Below are positions 1 through 6,520 of a stretch of DNA of 13,909 nt, piece after piece. The notes beneath the pieces were generated by a model. It did no database searches. It was not told the DNA's origin and saw nothing but the letters and a program-made list of their open reading frames with translations. The stretch covers positions 1-13,909 of the forward strand of contig VBCS01000060.1 in NCBI GenBank assembly GCA_005888955.1, read 5' to 3'. The stretch is from Betaproteobacteria bacterium. Its GTDB lineage: Bacteria; Pseudomonadota; Gammaproteobacteria; Burkholderiales; Casimicrobiaceae. The position numbers and the translations under genes were made by a program. How positions within the stretch are numbered: position 1 is the first letter of the stretch; every line of letters begins with the position of its first letter.

Positions 1-872
1 AGTTCCGCTCGCACCGGTTACGCCGTCTGCACCGCAAGCTCGTCCACGTCGACCGCCGCATTGCGTTCGTCGGCGGCATCAACGTCATCGACGACATGAA
101 CACCCCGGGCCAGAAACCGCCGCGGCTCGATTTCGCGGTCAGCGTGGAAGGCCCCCTGCTGCCCCTGATCGCGCAGACCATGCAACGTGTGTGGGCGCTG
201 GTGCAGCTGGTGCAGCTGGGCACGAGCCAGCTGCCGCTCTTTCCGGAGCGCGGGCACGCCGAGCGGGTCGGCACGCAGACGGCGAAGTTCGTGATCCGCG
301 ACAACCTGCGCCACCGCCGCGACATCGAGCAGGCGTATCTCGCGGCGATCCGCCGCGCCAAGCGCGAAATCGTCATTGCCAACTCGTATTTCTTTCCCGG
401 GATCACCTTCCGGCGCGCGCTGGCGGACGCGACCGCGCGGGGCGTGGTGGTGACGCTGATCCTGCAGGCGAAAGTCGAGTACGTGCTGCTCCACTTCGCC
501 AGCCGGGCGATGTACGGACAGCTCCTCGACGCCGGCGTCATCATCCAGGAGTACCACAAGAGCATGCTGCACGCGAAAGTCGCGGTGATCGACGATCGCT
601 GGGCGACCGTCGGATCGTCGAATATCGACCCGTACAGCCTGCTCATGGCGCGCGAGGCCAACGTGTTCGTGCGCGATCGCGGTTTCGCGGGCGAGCTCAA
701 GCACGCGCTGGCCGACATGGTCAAGGCCGGTGCGCGGCCGGTCGCACCCCAGCACTGGAAGAGCCGTTCGCGACTCTACAAGGCGGCGATCTGGGTGGCG
801 TACGGCATCGTGCGCCTTGCGATGGGCTTCCTCGGTTATGGCGGCAACGAATGGTTTCCGCGCCGGCGCTGA
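1..872 (+). CDS. clsB: Cardiolipin synthase B, C-terminal part (5' truncated by window edge)
   Basis: Phospholipase D-superfamily phosphatidyltransferase that makes cardiolipin at the inner membrane. The gene is already open at the left edge, and the first complete codon is at position 3. Two HKD motifs (HxKx4D) are visible. The first is at nt 30-53 (HRKLVHVD), followed by a FVGGINVIDD segment. The second is at nt 570-593 (HAKVAVID), followed by GSSNIDPYS. These are the two halves of the PLD active site, so only the N-terminal portion before the first HKD is missing. The C-terminus has a hydrophobic stretch (IWVAYGIVRLAMGFLGY) and ends in a basic FPRRR tail. The Met at 96 is internal because the first HKD lies upstream of it. 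Assignment to ClsB rather than ClsA or ClsC is from overall resemblance and is less certain than the family call. Confidence 0.88.
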   Translation, partial: FRSHRLRRLHRKLVHVDRRIAFVGGINVIDDMNTPGQKPPRLDFAVSVEGPLLPLIAQTMQRVWALVQLVQLGTSQLPLFPERGHAERVGTQTAKFVIRDNLRHRRDIEQAYLAAIRRAKREIVIANSYFFPGITFRRALADATARGVVVTLILQAKVEYVLLHFASRAMYGQLLDAGVIIQEYHKSMLHAKVAVIDDRWATVGSSNIDPYSLLMAREANVFVRDRGFAGELKHALADMVKAGARPVAPQHWKSRSRLYKAAIWVAYGIVRLAMGFLGYGGNEWFPRRR

Positions 873-874
873 GG

Positions 875-903
875 TTTTCGTGCGCGGGCGCGCCTGCTAA
901 ACT
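875..903 (+). promoter_or_regulatory. Possible sigma-70 promoter for the ABC exporter gene
   Basis: An extended -10 pattern TG-C-TAAACT lies at 895-903, and TTTTCG is at 875-880 with a 17-bp spacer. The -10 matches four of six consensus bases and the -35 three of six. It lies in the 69-bp gap between the clsB stop and the ATG at 942. This is pattern matching only. Confidence 0.3.
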
Positions 904-941
904 TCATCCGTAACAGCCGCGCGTTGGCGCGGTTTTCGTCG

Positions 942-2759
942 ATGCGCCGCGCGTCTTCCCTCCCGCTTCCCGCACCGCCCGATCGCGCCTTTCGAGGCGA
1001 CTGGCATACGGTGCGTACGCTGCTGCCTTATCTCATGGCGTACAAGGGCCGCGTGTTCCTCGCGCTCGCGTGCCTGGTCGCAGCCAAGCTCGCCAACGTG
1101 GGCGTGCCACTGGTATTGAAGCAGATCGTCGACCGCCTGACGGCTCCAACCGAGCTGGTGCTGCCGCTGGCGCTGCTCGCTGCGTACGGCGCGATGCGCT
1201 TGTCCACGACGGCGTTCACCGAGCTCCGCGAATTCCTTTTCGCCAAGGTGACGCAGCGCGCCGTGCGCACCATCGCACTTCAGGTGTTCCGCCACCTGCA
1301 TGCTCTGTCGCTGCGCTTTCATCTCGCGCGGCAGACGGGGGGCCTTACCCGTGACGTCGAGCGCGGCACGCGCGGCATCTCGACGCTCATCAGCTTCGCG
1401 TTGTTCTCGATCCTGCCCACGCTGCTCGAGATCGGGCTCGTGTCGGCGATCCTGATCGCCCGCTACGATCCCTGGTTCATCGGCATCACCGTCGGTGCGC
1501 TGGTGCTCTACATCACGTTCACGGTGACGATTACCGAATGGCGAACCGGCTTCCGCCGCGCGATGAATGAGCTCGACTCCGGGGCCAACTCGCGGGCGAT
1601 GGACAGCCTAATCAACTACGAGACCGTCAAGTACTTCAACAACGAGGAATACGAGGCGCTGCGCTACGACGAGAGCATGCAGCGCTGGGAGTCCGCCGCG
1701 GTCAAGAGCCACACCTCGCTCTCGCTGCTCAACATCGGCCAGAGCGCGATCATCGCCGTTGCTGTGACTCTGATCATGTGGCGCGCCGTGCTCGGCGTCG
1801 TCGACCATACGATGACGATAGGCGACCTTGTCCTGGTGAACGCCTTCATGATCCAGCTCTACGTTCCGCTCAACTTTCTCGGCGTGATCTACCGCGAGAT
1901 CAAGCAGGCGCTCGCTGACATGGAGCGGATGTTCCGGCTCATCGAGGAGCACGCCGAGGTGAAGGACGCCCCCGGTGCGGGCCCGCTGCACGTCACCGAC
2001 GGCGAGGTGCGTTTCGAGCACGTCGATTTCGCGTACGAGCCGAACCGGCAGATCCTGTTCGACGTGTCGTTTACGATTCCCGCCGGTCGCACGATCGCGG
2101 TGGTCGGCCCGAGCGGGTCGGGGAAATCCACGCTTGCGCGGTTGCTCTATCGCTTCTACGACGTTACTTCCGGGCGCATTACCGTCGACAGGCAGGACCT
2201 GCGTGCGGTGCAGCAGGCTAGCTTGCGCGCCGCGATCGGCATCGTGCCGCAGGACACGGTCCTGTTCAACGACTCGATCGAGTACAACATCGCCTACGGC
2301 CGGCCCGGGGCGACGCACGAGGAGATCGTTGCGGCGGCGCGTCTGGCGCAGATCCACGACTTCATCGCGAGCCTGCCCGAGGGCTATGACACGCCTGTAG
2401 GCGAGCGGGGTTTGAAGCTCTCCGGCGGCGAGAAACAGCGTGTCGCGATCGCGCGCGCAATCCTCAAGAATCCGCGCATCCTGATCTTCGACGAAGCGAC
2501 CTCTGCGCTCGATTCCAAGTCGGAAAAACTCATTCAGGCCGAGCTCGCGCAAATCTCCGCGGATCGGACGACACTCACCATTGCGCACCGCTTATCGACG
2601 ATCGTCGATGCCGATCAGATCCTCGTCCTCGAGCGCGGGCGCATTGTCGAGCGTGGCACGCACGCCGAGCTTCTTACCCGCTCGGGCGCGTATGCCCGGA
2701 TGTGGGCGATGCAGCTCCAGGAGCGCGCCGAGTCGGCCGTCGAGGCCACGGACGCCTGA
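942..2759 (+). CDS. ATM1/HMT1-type ABC exporter, fused permease and ATPase
   Basis: Inner-membrane half-transporter that works as a homodimer. The N-terminal half (about residues 25-315) is a six-helix exporter-type membrane domain. It contains NYETVKYFNNE from N225, a hallmark of the ATM1/ABCB7 subfamily, which exports glutathione-linked sulfur or metal species. The ATPase half has Walker A GPSGSGKST (389-397), Q-loop Q437 in a VPQDTVLFND context, signature LSGGE (493-497), Walker B ending D517-E518, and switch His549. All catalytic elements are intact, and 605 residues is normal for the family. Neither possible start has a clear ribosome-binding site. I prefer ATG 942 over the in-frame TTG at 924. 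The actual substrate cannot be read from sequence. No Fe-S assembly genes lie beside it. Confidence 0.9.
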   Translation: MRRASSLPLPAPPDRAFRGDWHTVRTLLPYLMAYKGRVFLALACLVAAKLANVGVPLVLKQIVDRLTAPTELVLPLALLAAYGAMRLSTTAFTELREFLFAKVTQRAVRTIALQVFRHLHALSLRFHLARQTGGLTRDVERGTRGISTLISFALFSILPTLLEIGLVSAILIARYDPWFIGITVGALVLYITFTVTITEWRTGFRRAMNELDSGANSRAMDSLINYETVKYFNNEEYEALRYDESMQRWESAAVKSHTSLSLLNIGQSAIIAVAVTLIMWRAVLGVVDHTMTIGDLVLVNAFMIQLYVPLNFLGVIYREIKQALADMERMFRLIEEHAEVKDAPGAGPLHVTDGEVRFEHVDFAYEPNRQILFDVSFTIPAGRTIAVVGPSGSGKSTLARLLYRFYDVTSGRITVDRQDLRAVQQASLRAAIGIVPQDTVLFNDSIEYNIAYGRPGATHEEIVAAARLAQIHDFIASLPEGYDTPVGERGLKLSGGEKQRVAIARAILKNPRILIFDEATSALDSKSEKLIQAELAQISADRTTLTIAHRLSTIVDADQILVLERGRIVERGTHAELLTRSGAYARMWAMQLQERAESAVEATDA

Positions 2760-2809
2760 CATCGGCGGCTCGAAGCTCGCCTTGTCATCGGTTAAGTCCT
2801 TGATGCGTT

Positions 2810-2846
2810 AAAGGGTTCGGCATAACCTTTGCTCCTGTGGTATAAA
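2810..2846 (+). promoter_or_regulatory. Promoter region of pbpG with extended -10 and a small inverted repeat
   Basis: The extended -10 TG-G-TATAAA at 2838-2846 matches the consensus in TG and in five of six -10 bases. The -35 region is poor, as expected for an extended -10 promoter. Arms AAAGGGTT (2810-2817) and AACCTTT (2824-2830) pair with one bulged base around a 6-nt loop and overlap the -35 position. They could be an operator half-site pair or chance. The start codon is 30 nt downstream of the -10, behind a GAGGT ribosome-binding site. Confidence 0.45.
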
Positions 2847-2875
2847 GCCGGCTGCCATTTGAGGTCCCCGTCTTG

Positions 2876-3721
2876 ATGAGTGCTCGCCTAATCGTTGTTT
2901 TTGCTGGCCTAATCGGCCTCGCCGGGCATATGGCGGCCACGGCGGGGCAAACGCCGGCGGGCGTATCTGCGTCAAACATGACCCTTGACGTCAGCAAGCT
3001 GAGGCTCGCGTCGGCTAACGCGCTGGTATTCGACGTCAGCGCAGGGCAGCCGATCTACGCCAAAGGCGCCGACACGATCACGCCGATTGCATCTGTGACC
3101 AAGCTGATGACTGCGATGGTCGTGCTCGATGCCGATCAGGCGATGGATGAGACGATCAGTGTCGGCATCGCCGACCTCGATCTCCTCAAGGGCAGCCATT
3201 CCCGACTGCGACTCGGGAGCGAGTTGCCGCGCCGCGAAATGCTGCGCCTAGCGCTGATGGCCTCGGAGAATCGCGCTGCGTCGACGCTTGCCAGGCATTA
3301 TCCCGGCGGCACGGAGGCCTGCGTCGCGGCGATGAACCGGAAGGCGCAAAGCCTCGGCATGGCGCGCACGCGCTTCGCCGATCCCACCGGCCTGTCGAGC
3401 GAAAACGTGTCGACCGCGAGCGACCTCGCGCGGATGGTCAGGGCCGCTGCGGGTTACGACTTGATCCGGGATGCGACGACGACCGCGAGCCACTACGTCG
3501 ACGTGCAGCCGACGGGCACGGTGCTGGGCTACAACAACACGAACTCGCTGGTCCGCACTGCACAGTGGGATATTCAGCTTTCCAAGACCGGCTTCATCCG
3601 CGAAGCGGGCAAGTGCCTGGTCATGCTGGCCAACATCGCGAGCCGTCCGATCGTGATCGTTCTGCTCGATTCATACGGCCGCCTGACCCGCATCGGCGAT
3701 GCCAATCGGGTCAAGCATTAG
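2876..3721 (+). CDS. pbpG: PBP7-type D-alanyl-D-alanine endopeptidase, truncated by an in-frame TAG
   Basis: Periplasmic serine peptidase of family S11 that cuts DD cross-links in peptidoglycan. An N-terminal hydrophobic export signal (about residues 1-23) is followed by the penicillin-binding fold. All three active-site motifs are present: SVTK with Ser73 and Lys76, SEN at 130-132, and KTG at 237-239. I chose ATG 2876, not the TTG just before it, because GAGGT at 2861-2865 is 10 nt upstream. The product is 281 residues. It ends abruptly after GDANRVKH at a TAG where homologues typically have Trp, and a coding-like basic tail continues in the same frame to 3835. The catalytic domain is complete, so the short form may still work. 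The gene converges on recN. Confidence 0.88.
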   Translation: MSARLIVVFAGLIGLAGHMAATAGQTPAGVSASNMTLDVSKLRLASANALVFDVSAGQPIYAKGADTITPIASVTKLMTAMVVLDADQAMDETISVGIADLDLLKGSHSRLRLGSELPRREMLRLALMASENRAASTLARHYPGGTEACVAAMNRKAQSLGMARTRFADPTGLSSENVSTASDLARMVRAAAGYDLIRDATTTASHYVDVQPTGTVLGYNNTNSLVRTAQWDIQLSKTGFIREAGKCLVMLANIASRPIVIVLLDSYGRLTRIGDANRVKH

Positions 3722-3835
3722 CTCGAGACCGGCGAATCCATGCCGGAGGCAAAGCCCGTCAAAGCCAAACGCTTCAGAGGCAGCATGCCGCCCTCCAGCG
3801 TGCGGGCGCCAGCGAAAGCGAAAGCACGCGCTTAG
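3722..3835 (+). pseudogene. pbpG: In-frame tail of pbpG beyond the amber codon
   Basis: Directly after the TAG at 3719-3721 the same frame stays open for 37 codons and ends at TAG 3833-3835. It begins LETGES, so with Trp restored the joint would read RVKH-W-LETG, as at the end of many PBP7 proteins. The rest is basic (9 Lys/Arg in 37 residues), like the Lys/Arg/Ala-rich tails common in this family in betaproteobacteria. Of the codons, 27 of 37 end in G or C, as expected for coding DNA here. The last codons overlap the recN stop. It would be translated only by readthrough, or if the TAG is an error. Confidence 0.6.
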
Positions 3836-5517
3836 TTTCCCCGGGGGCGCGACTCCCGCCGTTGATTCTGCGCCAGCAACTCTCTGGCGTGCGCGCGCGT
3901 TTTCGCCGTGATTTCGTGGCCACCAAGCATTCGCGCCAGCTCTTCGACCCTGCGGGCCGCGTCGAGACGCGTGAGCTCGGTCGCGACGCGATCCGCATCG
4001 GCACTCTTGGTCACCCGGTAATGGCCATCGGCGCAAGCCGCCACCTGCGGCAGATGCGTGACGCACAAAACCTGTCGCCTCGCGCCGAGCTGCCCTAACA
4101 GGCGTCCGACGGTCGCGGCCACCGCGCCGCCGATCCCGACGTCGACTTCGTCGAAGATCAGCGTCGGCACCTGGCCCACGTCGGCGAGCGCGACCTGGAT
4201 CGCGAGCGCCAAGCGCGAGAGCTCACCCCCCGAGGCGACACGCGCGATAGGGCCCAGCGGCTGCTTGGGGTGAGTCGCCACGCGGAACTCGACGGTTTCC
4301 ATGCCGAAACTCGCCGGCTCCGCGACGGGCGACAACGCAATGTCGAAGCTCCCGCTACCCATCGCCAGTTCCTTCATCGTTGCGCTGACCCGGTGTGCGA
4401 GCTCTACCGCGGCGAATTTGCGCTTCGCCGTGAGTTCGCCCGCGAGCGCGCGATACGCCGCGAGCGTCTCGTCCTCGGCGCGCGCGAGCGCTTCGGTGTC
4501 CGCCCCGGCGATGAGCGCGGCGAGCCGGGTATCGGTTTCTTGCGCCAGCGCCGGCAACGCCTCCGGCGCGACGCGATGCTTGCGCGCGACGGCGTGAATG
4601 GCGGCAAGCCGTTCTTCGATGCGCGCAAGCTCATGAGGATCGAGGTCGAGCCGCTCGCGGTAACTGCGCAGCGTTCGGCCGGCCTCGTCGACCCGGACCA
4701 GCGCTTCATCGGCCAGCGCCACGATCGGCTCGAGCGATCGGTCGTGCGTCGCGGCGCGGCGGAGCTGATGAATCAGCGCGGCGAGCCGCAAGTTCAGCGC
4801 GCTCTCGCTCTCGATCAGCTCCGCCACGCCGGCAGCGGCGGCTTCGAGCAGGCTCGCCGCATTCGCCAAGCGCGACTGCGCCGCGCTCAGTTCCTGCCAT
4901 TCGGCGGCAGTGGCGCCGAGTGCCGAGAGCTCGGCGGCTCGTGCCGCGAGGGCATCGCGCTCCGCGAGCCAGGTTGCGGCGTCGCTATCGCCGCGCGCGC
5001 GCCGCTCTTTCGCCTCGCGCCAGGCGCGCCACGACGCGGCAACTTTGCGCGAGAGCGCCGCGAAACCGCCGAAGGCGTCGACGAGTTGCCGCTGCGTCTC
5101 CGGCCTTGCCAGCGATTCGTACGCGTGTTGACCGTGGAGATCGACCAGATTCGCTCCGGCATCGCCGAGCTGCGAGAGCGTCGCCGGGCGGCCGTTGATC
5201 CACGCCCGGCTACGGCCTTGCGCGTCGAGCGTTCGGCGCAACAGGAGCGGTCCGTCGTCGCCCAAGTCCTGCTCGTTGAGCCAGGCGTGGAGCCCGGATG
5301 CACCGGCGAGGTCGAACTCGGCGGCGATCTCCGCGCGCTCGCTGCCAGGGCGCAACTGGCGCGATTCGAAGCGCCCTCCGAGCAGGAGTGACAGCGCGTC
5401 GAGCAGGATCGACTTCCCCGCGCCGGTTTCGCCCGTCAACACCGTGAAGCCGGGCTCGAATTCGATCTCGAGGGCCTCGACGACAGCGAAGTTGCGGATC
5501 GAGAGGAGGCGCAACAT
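3832..5517 (-). CDS. recN: DNA repair protein RecN
   Basis: Cytoplasmic SMC-like ATPase of double-strand break repair by recombination. At 561 residues it is close to the usual family length of about 550. Walker A GETGAGKS is at residues 29-36 near the N-terminus. A long Ala/Glu/Arg-rich middle (about 150-360) is the expected coiled-coil arm. The second nucleotide-binding half has SGGELSR from S429, Walker B with D456-E457 (LIFDEVDVGIGG) and a THLPQVAA segment. The start is the ATG at 5517, with no good Shine-Dalgarno sequence, but MLRLLSIRNFAVV is the normal RecN beginning. It lies downstream of nadK on the same strand, separated by 77 bp and a terminator-like hairpin, so it probably has its own promoter. 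I see no CTGT-N8-ACAG LexA box upstream. Confidence 0.96.
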   Translation of the reverse strand: MLRLLSIRNFAVVEALEIEFEPGFTVLTGETGAGKSILLDALSLLLGGRFESRQLRPGSERAEIAAEFDLAGASGLHAWLNEQDLGDDGPLLLRRTLDAQGRSRAWINGRPATLSQLGDAGANLVDLHGQHAYESLARPETQRQLVDAFGGFAALSRKVAASWRAWREAKERRARGDSDAATWLAERDALAARAAELSALGATAAEWQELSAAQSRLANAASLLEAAAAGVAELIESESALNLRLAALIHQLRRAATHDRSLEPIVALADEALVRVDEAGRTLRSYRERLDLDPHELARIEERLAAIHAVARKHRVAPEALPALAQETDTRLAALIAGADTEALARAEDETLAAYRALAGELTAKRKFAAVELAHRVSATMKELAMGSGSFDIALSPVAEPASFGMETVEFRVATHPKQPLGPIARVASGGELSRLALAIQVALADVGQVPTLIFDEVDVGIGGAVAATVGRLLGQLGARRQVLCVTHLPQVAACADGHYRVTKSADADRVATELTRLDAARRVEELARMLGGHEITAKTRAHARELLAQNQRRESRPRGN

Positions 5518-5570
5518 AGGAATTGGAGTCGTGATTCTCGAGGAATCGTGATGCGTGGCGATCAGACAAA
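5518..5570 (-). promoter_or_regulatory. recN upstream region with short repeats
   Basis: This is the gap before recN. A 7-nt direct repeat TCGTGAT (5529-5535 and 5546-5552, + strand) brackets an inverted repeat GATTC-TCGAG-GAATC at 5533-5547. On the minus strand TTGTCT could be a -35, but no convincing -10 is spaced correctly from it. The repeats sit within about 35 nt of the recN start, a plausible operator position. No factor can be assigned. Confidence 0.25.
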
Positions 5571-5609
5571 AGAATTACGGCCGCGGACCGCGTGCTATTG
5601 CGGCCGCAA
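5565..5609 (-). terminator. Rho-independent terminator of nadK
   Basis: Read on the minus strand, TTGCGGCCGC (5609-5600) pairs with GCGGCCGTAA (5584-5575), giving 10 pairs including one G-U wobble around a 15-nt loop. The T-rich run TTCTTTTGTC follows immediately. The 5' arm overlaps the last codons of nadK, just before its TAG at 5597-5595. The loop is longer than in the strongest terminators, so it may be leaky towards recN. Confidence 0.55.
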
Positions 5610-6491
5610 ATTTTCGGGTGTCTCGCTCCAGTGCAGCTTCCGTCGCAGCATGGCGAAGTGGTCGTGATCCTTCGGGTGCAGCAACCGTACCCGGTGCGCC
5701 GCCCGGCGTACAACGACGCGATCGCCTTCGGACAGGGGAAAGTTCGCCTGACCGTCGCAATGTAGGCCGGCGTCCTTGCCGCGCAGCAGCGCGATCTCGA
5801 TCACGACGGAATCGCGCACCGCGATGGGCCGATTGGTCAGCGCGTGCGGCGCGACCGGTACGAGGAGAAATGCGGCGACGCCGGGATCGACGATCGGCCC
5901 CTGCGCGGACAGCGCGTAGGCTGTGGAGCCGGTGGGGGTCGCAACGATCAGGCCGTCGGCGCGCATCGCGTAGACGAAGCGTCCGTCGATGTTCACCGCG
6001 CATTCGATCATGCCGCCCACCGCGCCGCGATTGACGAAGACGTCGTTGAGCGCCAGCGCGCGCTCGCTGCCGCCGGCGCCGCGCGCCAGCGTCGCATCGA
6101 GCAGTGTGCGCGTCTGTTCGGCATACGCGCCTGCGAGCATCGCCGCGAGCACGCTCTCCATGTCGGAGACAGCGACGTCGGTCAGGAATCCGAGGCGGCC
6201 CTGATTGATGCCGATTAGAGGCACGTCGTATGGGGCGAGCTGGCGCGCGATGGAGAGCATCGTGCCGTCGCCGCCGATGACGATCGCAAGCTTGGCCTCG
6301 TGGCCAAGTTGCGCCATAGGCGCGGCGGGATATCCGGGGAGAGGCGTGAGCCGCGCCGTTTCTGCATCGATGAGCACGCGGTGGCCGCGGCCGGTGAGGA
6401 ACGCGGCGAGCCGGTTCAAAGGCTCCGCAATCCCGGGACTCGCGTAGCGCCCAACCAGCGCGATCGTCGGAAAGGGCTGGGCGGCGCTCAT
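5595..6491 (-). CDS. nadK: NAD kinase
   Basis: Cytoplasmic ATP-dependent kinase that phosphorylates NAD+ at the adenosine 2'-hydroxyl to give NADP+, the only de novo source of NADP(H). The product is 298 residues, near the usual 292-305. The diagnostic GGDGT is at 73-77 with catalytic Asp75. The LND motif is at 148-150 and the TPTGSTAY motif begins at 185, so the active and NAD-binding sites are complete. The start ATG at 6491 gives the family-typical beginning (PFPTIALVGRY with PGIAEPLNRLAAFL after it). No clear Shine-Dalgarno sequence precedes it. It is divergent from hrcA, with only 29 bp between start codons, and lies upstream of recN on the same strand. Confidence 0.96.
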   Translation of the reverse strand: MSAAQPFPTIALVGRYASPGIAEPLNRLAAFLTGRGHRVLIDAETARLTPLPGYPAAPMAQLGHEAKLAIVIGGDGTMLSIARQLAPYDVPLIGINQGRLGFLTDVAVSDMESVLAAMLAGAYAEQTRTLLDATLARGAGGSERALALNDVFVNRGAVGGMIECAVNIDGRFVYAMRADGLIVATPTGSTAYALSAQGPIVDPGVAAFLLVPVAPHALTNRPIAVRDSVVIEIALLRGKDAGLHCDGQANFPLSEGDRVVVRRAAHRVRLLHPKDHDHFAMLRRKLHWSETPENLRPQ

Positions 6492-6520
6492 GGCAGCGAT
6501 TAAAGCATAAAATAAGGGGC
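6492..6520. promoter_or_regulatory. 29-bp divergent gap between nadK and hrcA
   Basis: The whole space between the two start codons is 29 bp and AT-rich for this genome. On +, TAAAAT at 6508-6513 or CATAAA at 6506-6511 could be a -10, which would put transcript starts at or next to the hrcA ATG. The AAGGGG at 6514-6519 is too close to the ATG to be a normal ribosome-binding site. On -, TATGCT and TTTAAT are -10-like. Any -35 elements must lie inside the opposite coding region. Confidence 0.35.

Noticed and set aside
18..755. Minus-strand frame over clsB
   Set aside because: The + strand has both HKD motifs of a PLD-family synthase. The antisense frame has no recognisable motif.
924..941. TTG at 924 as the start of the ABC exporter
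   Set aside because: It is in frame and possible, but TTG is rare and has no ribosome-binding site. ATG 942 gives a normal length. The difference is only six residues.
2878..2884. GAGTGCT as half of a CIRCE operator
   Set aside because: Only one half matches, the TTAGCACTC partner is absent at the right spacing, and it lies inside the pbpG coding start. Similar lone GAGTGC words occur elsewhere in the window.
3797..3829. Inverted repeat GCGTGC/GCACGC between pbpG and recN as a shared terminator
   Set aside because: The stem is only 6 bp with a loop of about 20 nt and no T run on either strand. The region is better explained as the tail of the pbpG frame.
4270..5391. Plus-strand open frame across recN (about 373 codons)
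   Set aside because: Antisense shadow of RecN. It is Arg/Glu/Ala-rich without domain signal and has no ribosome-binding site worth noting.
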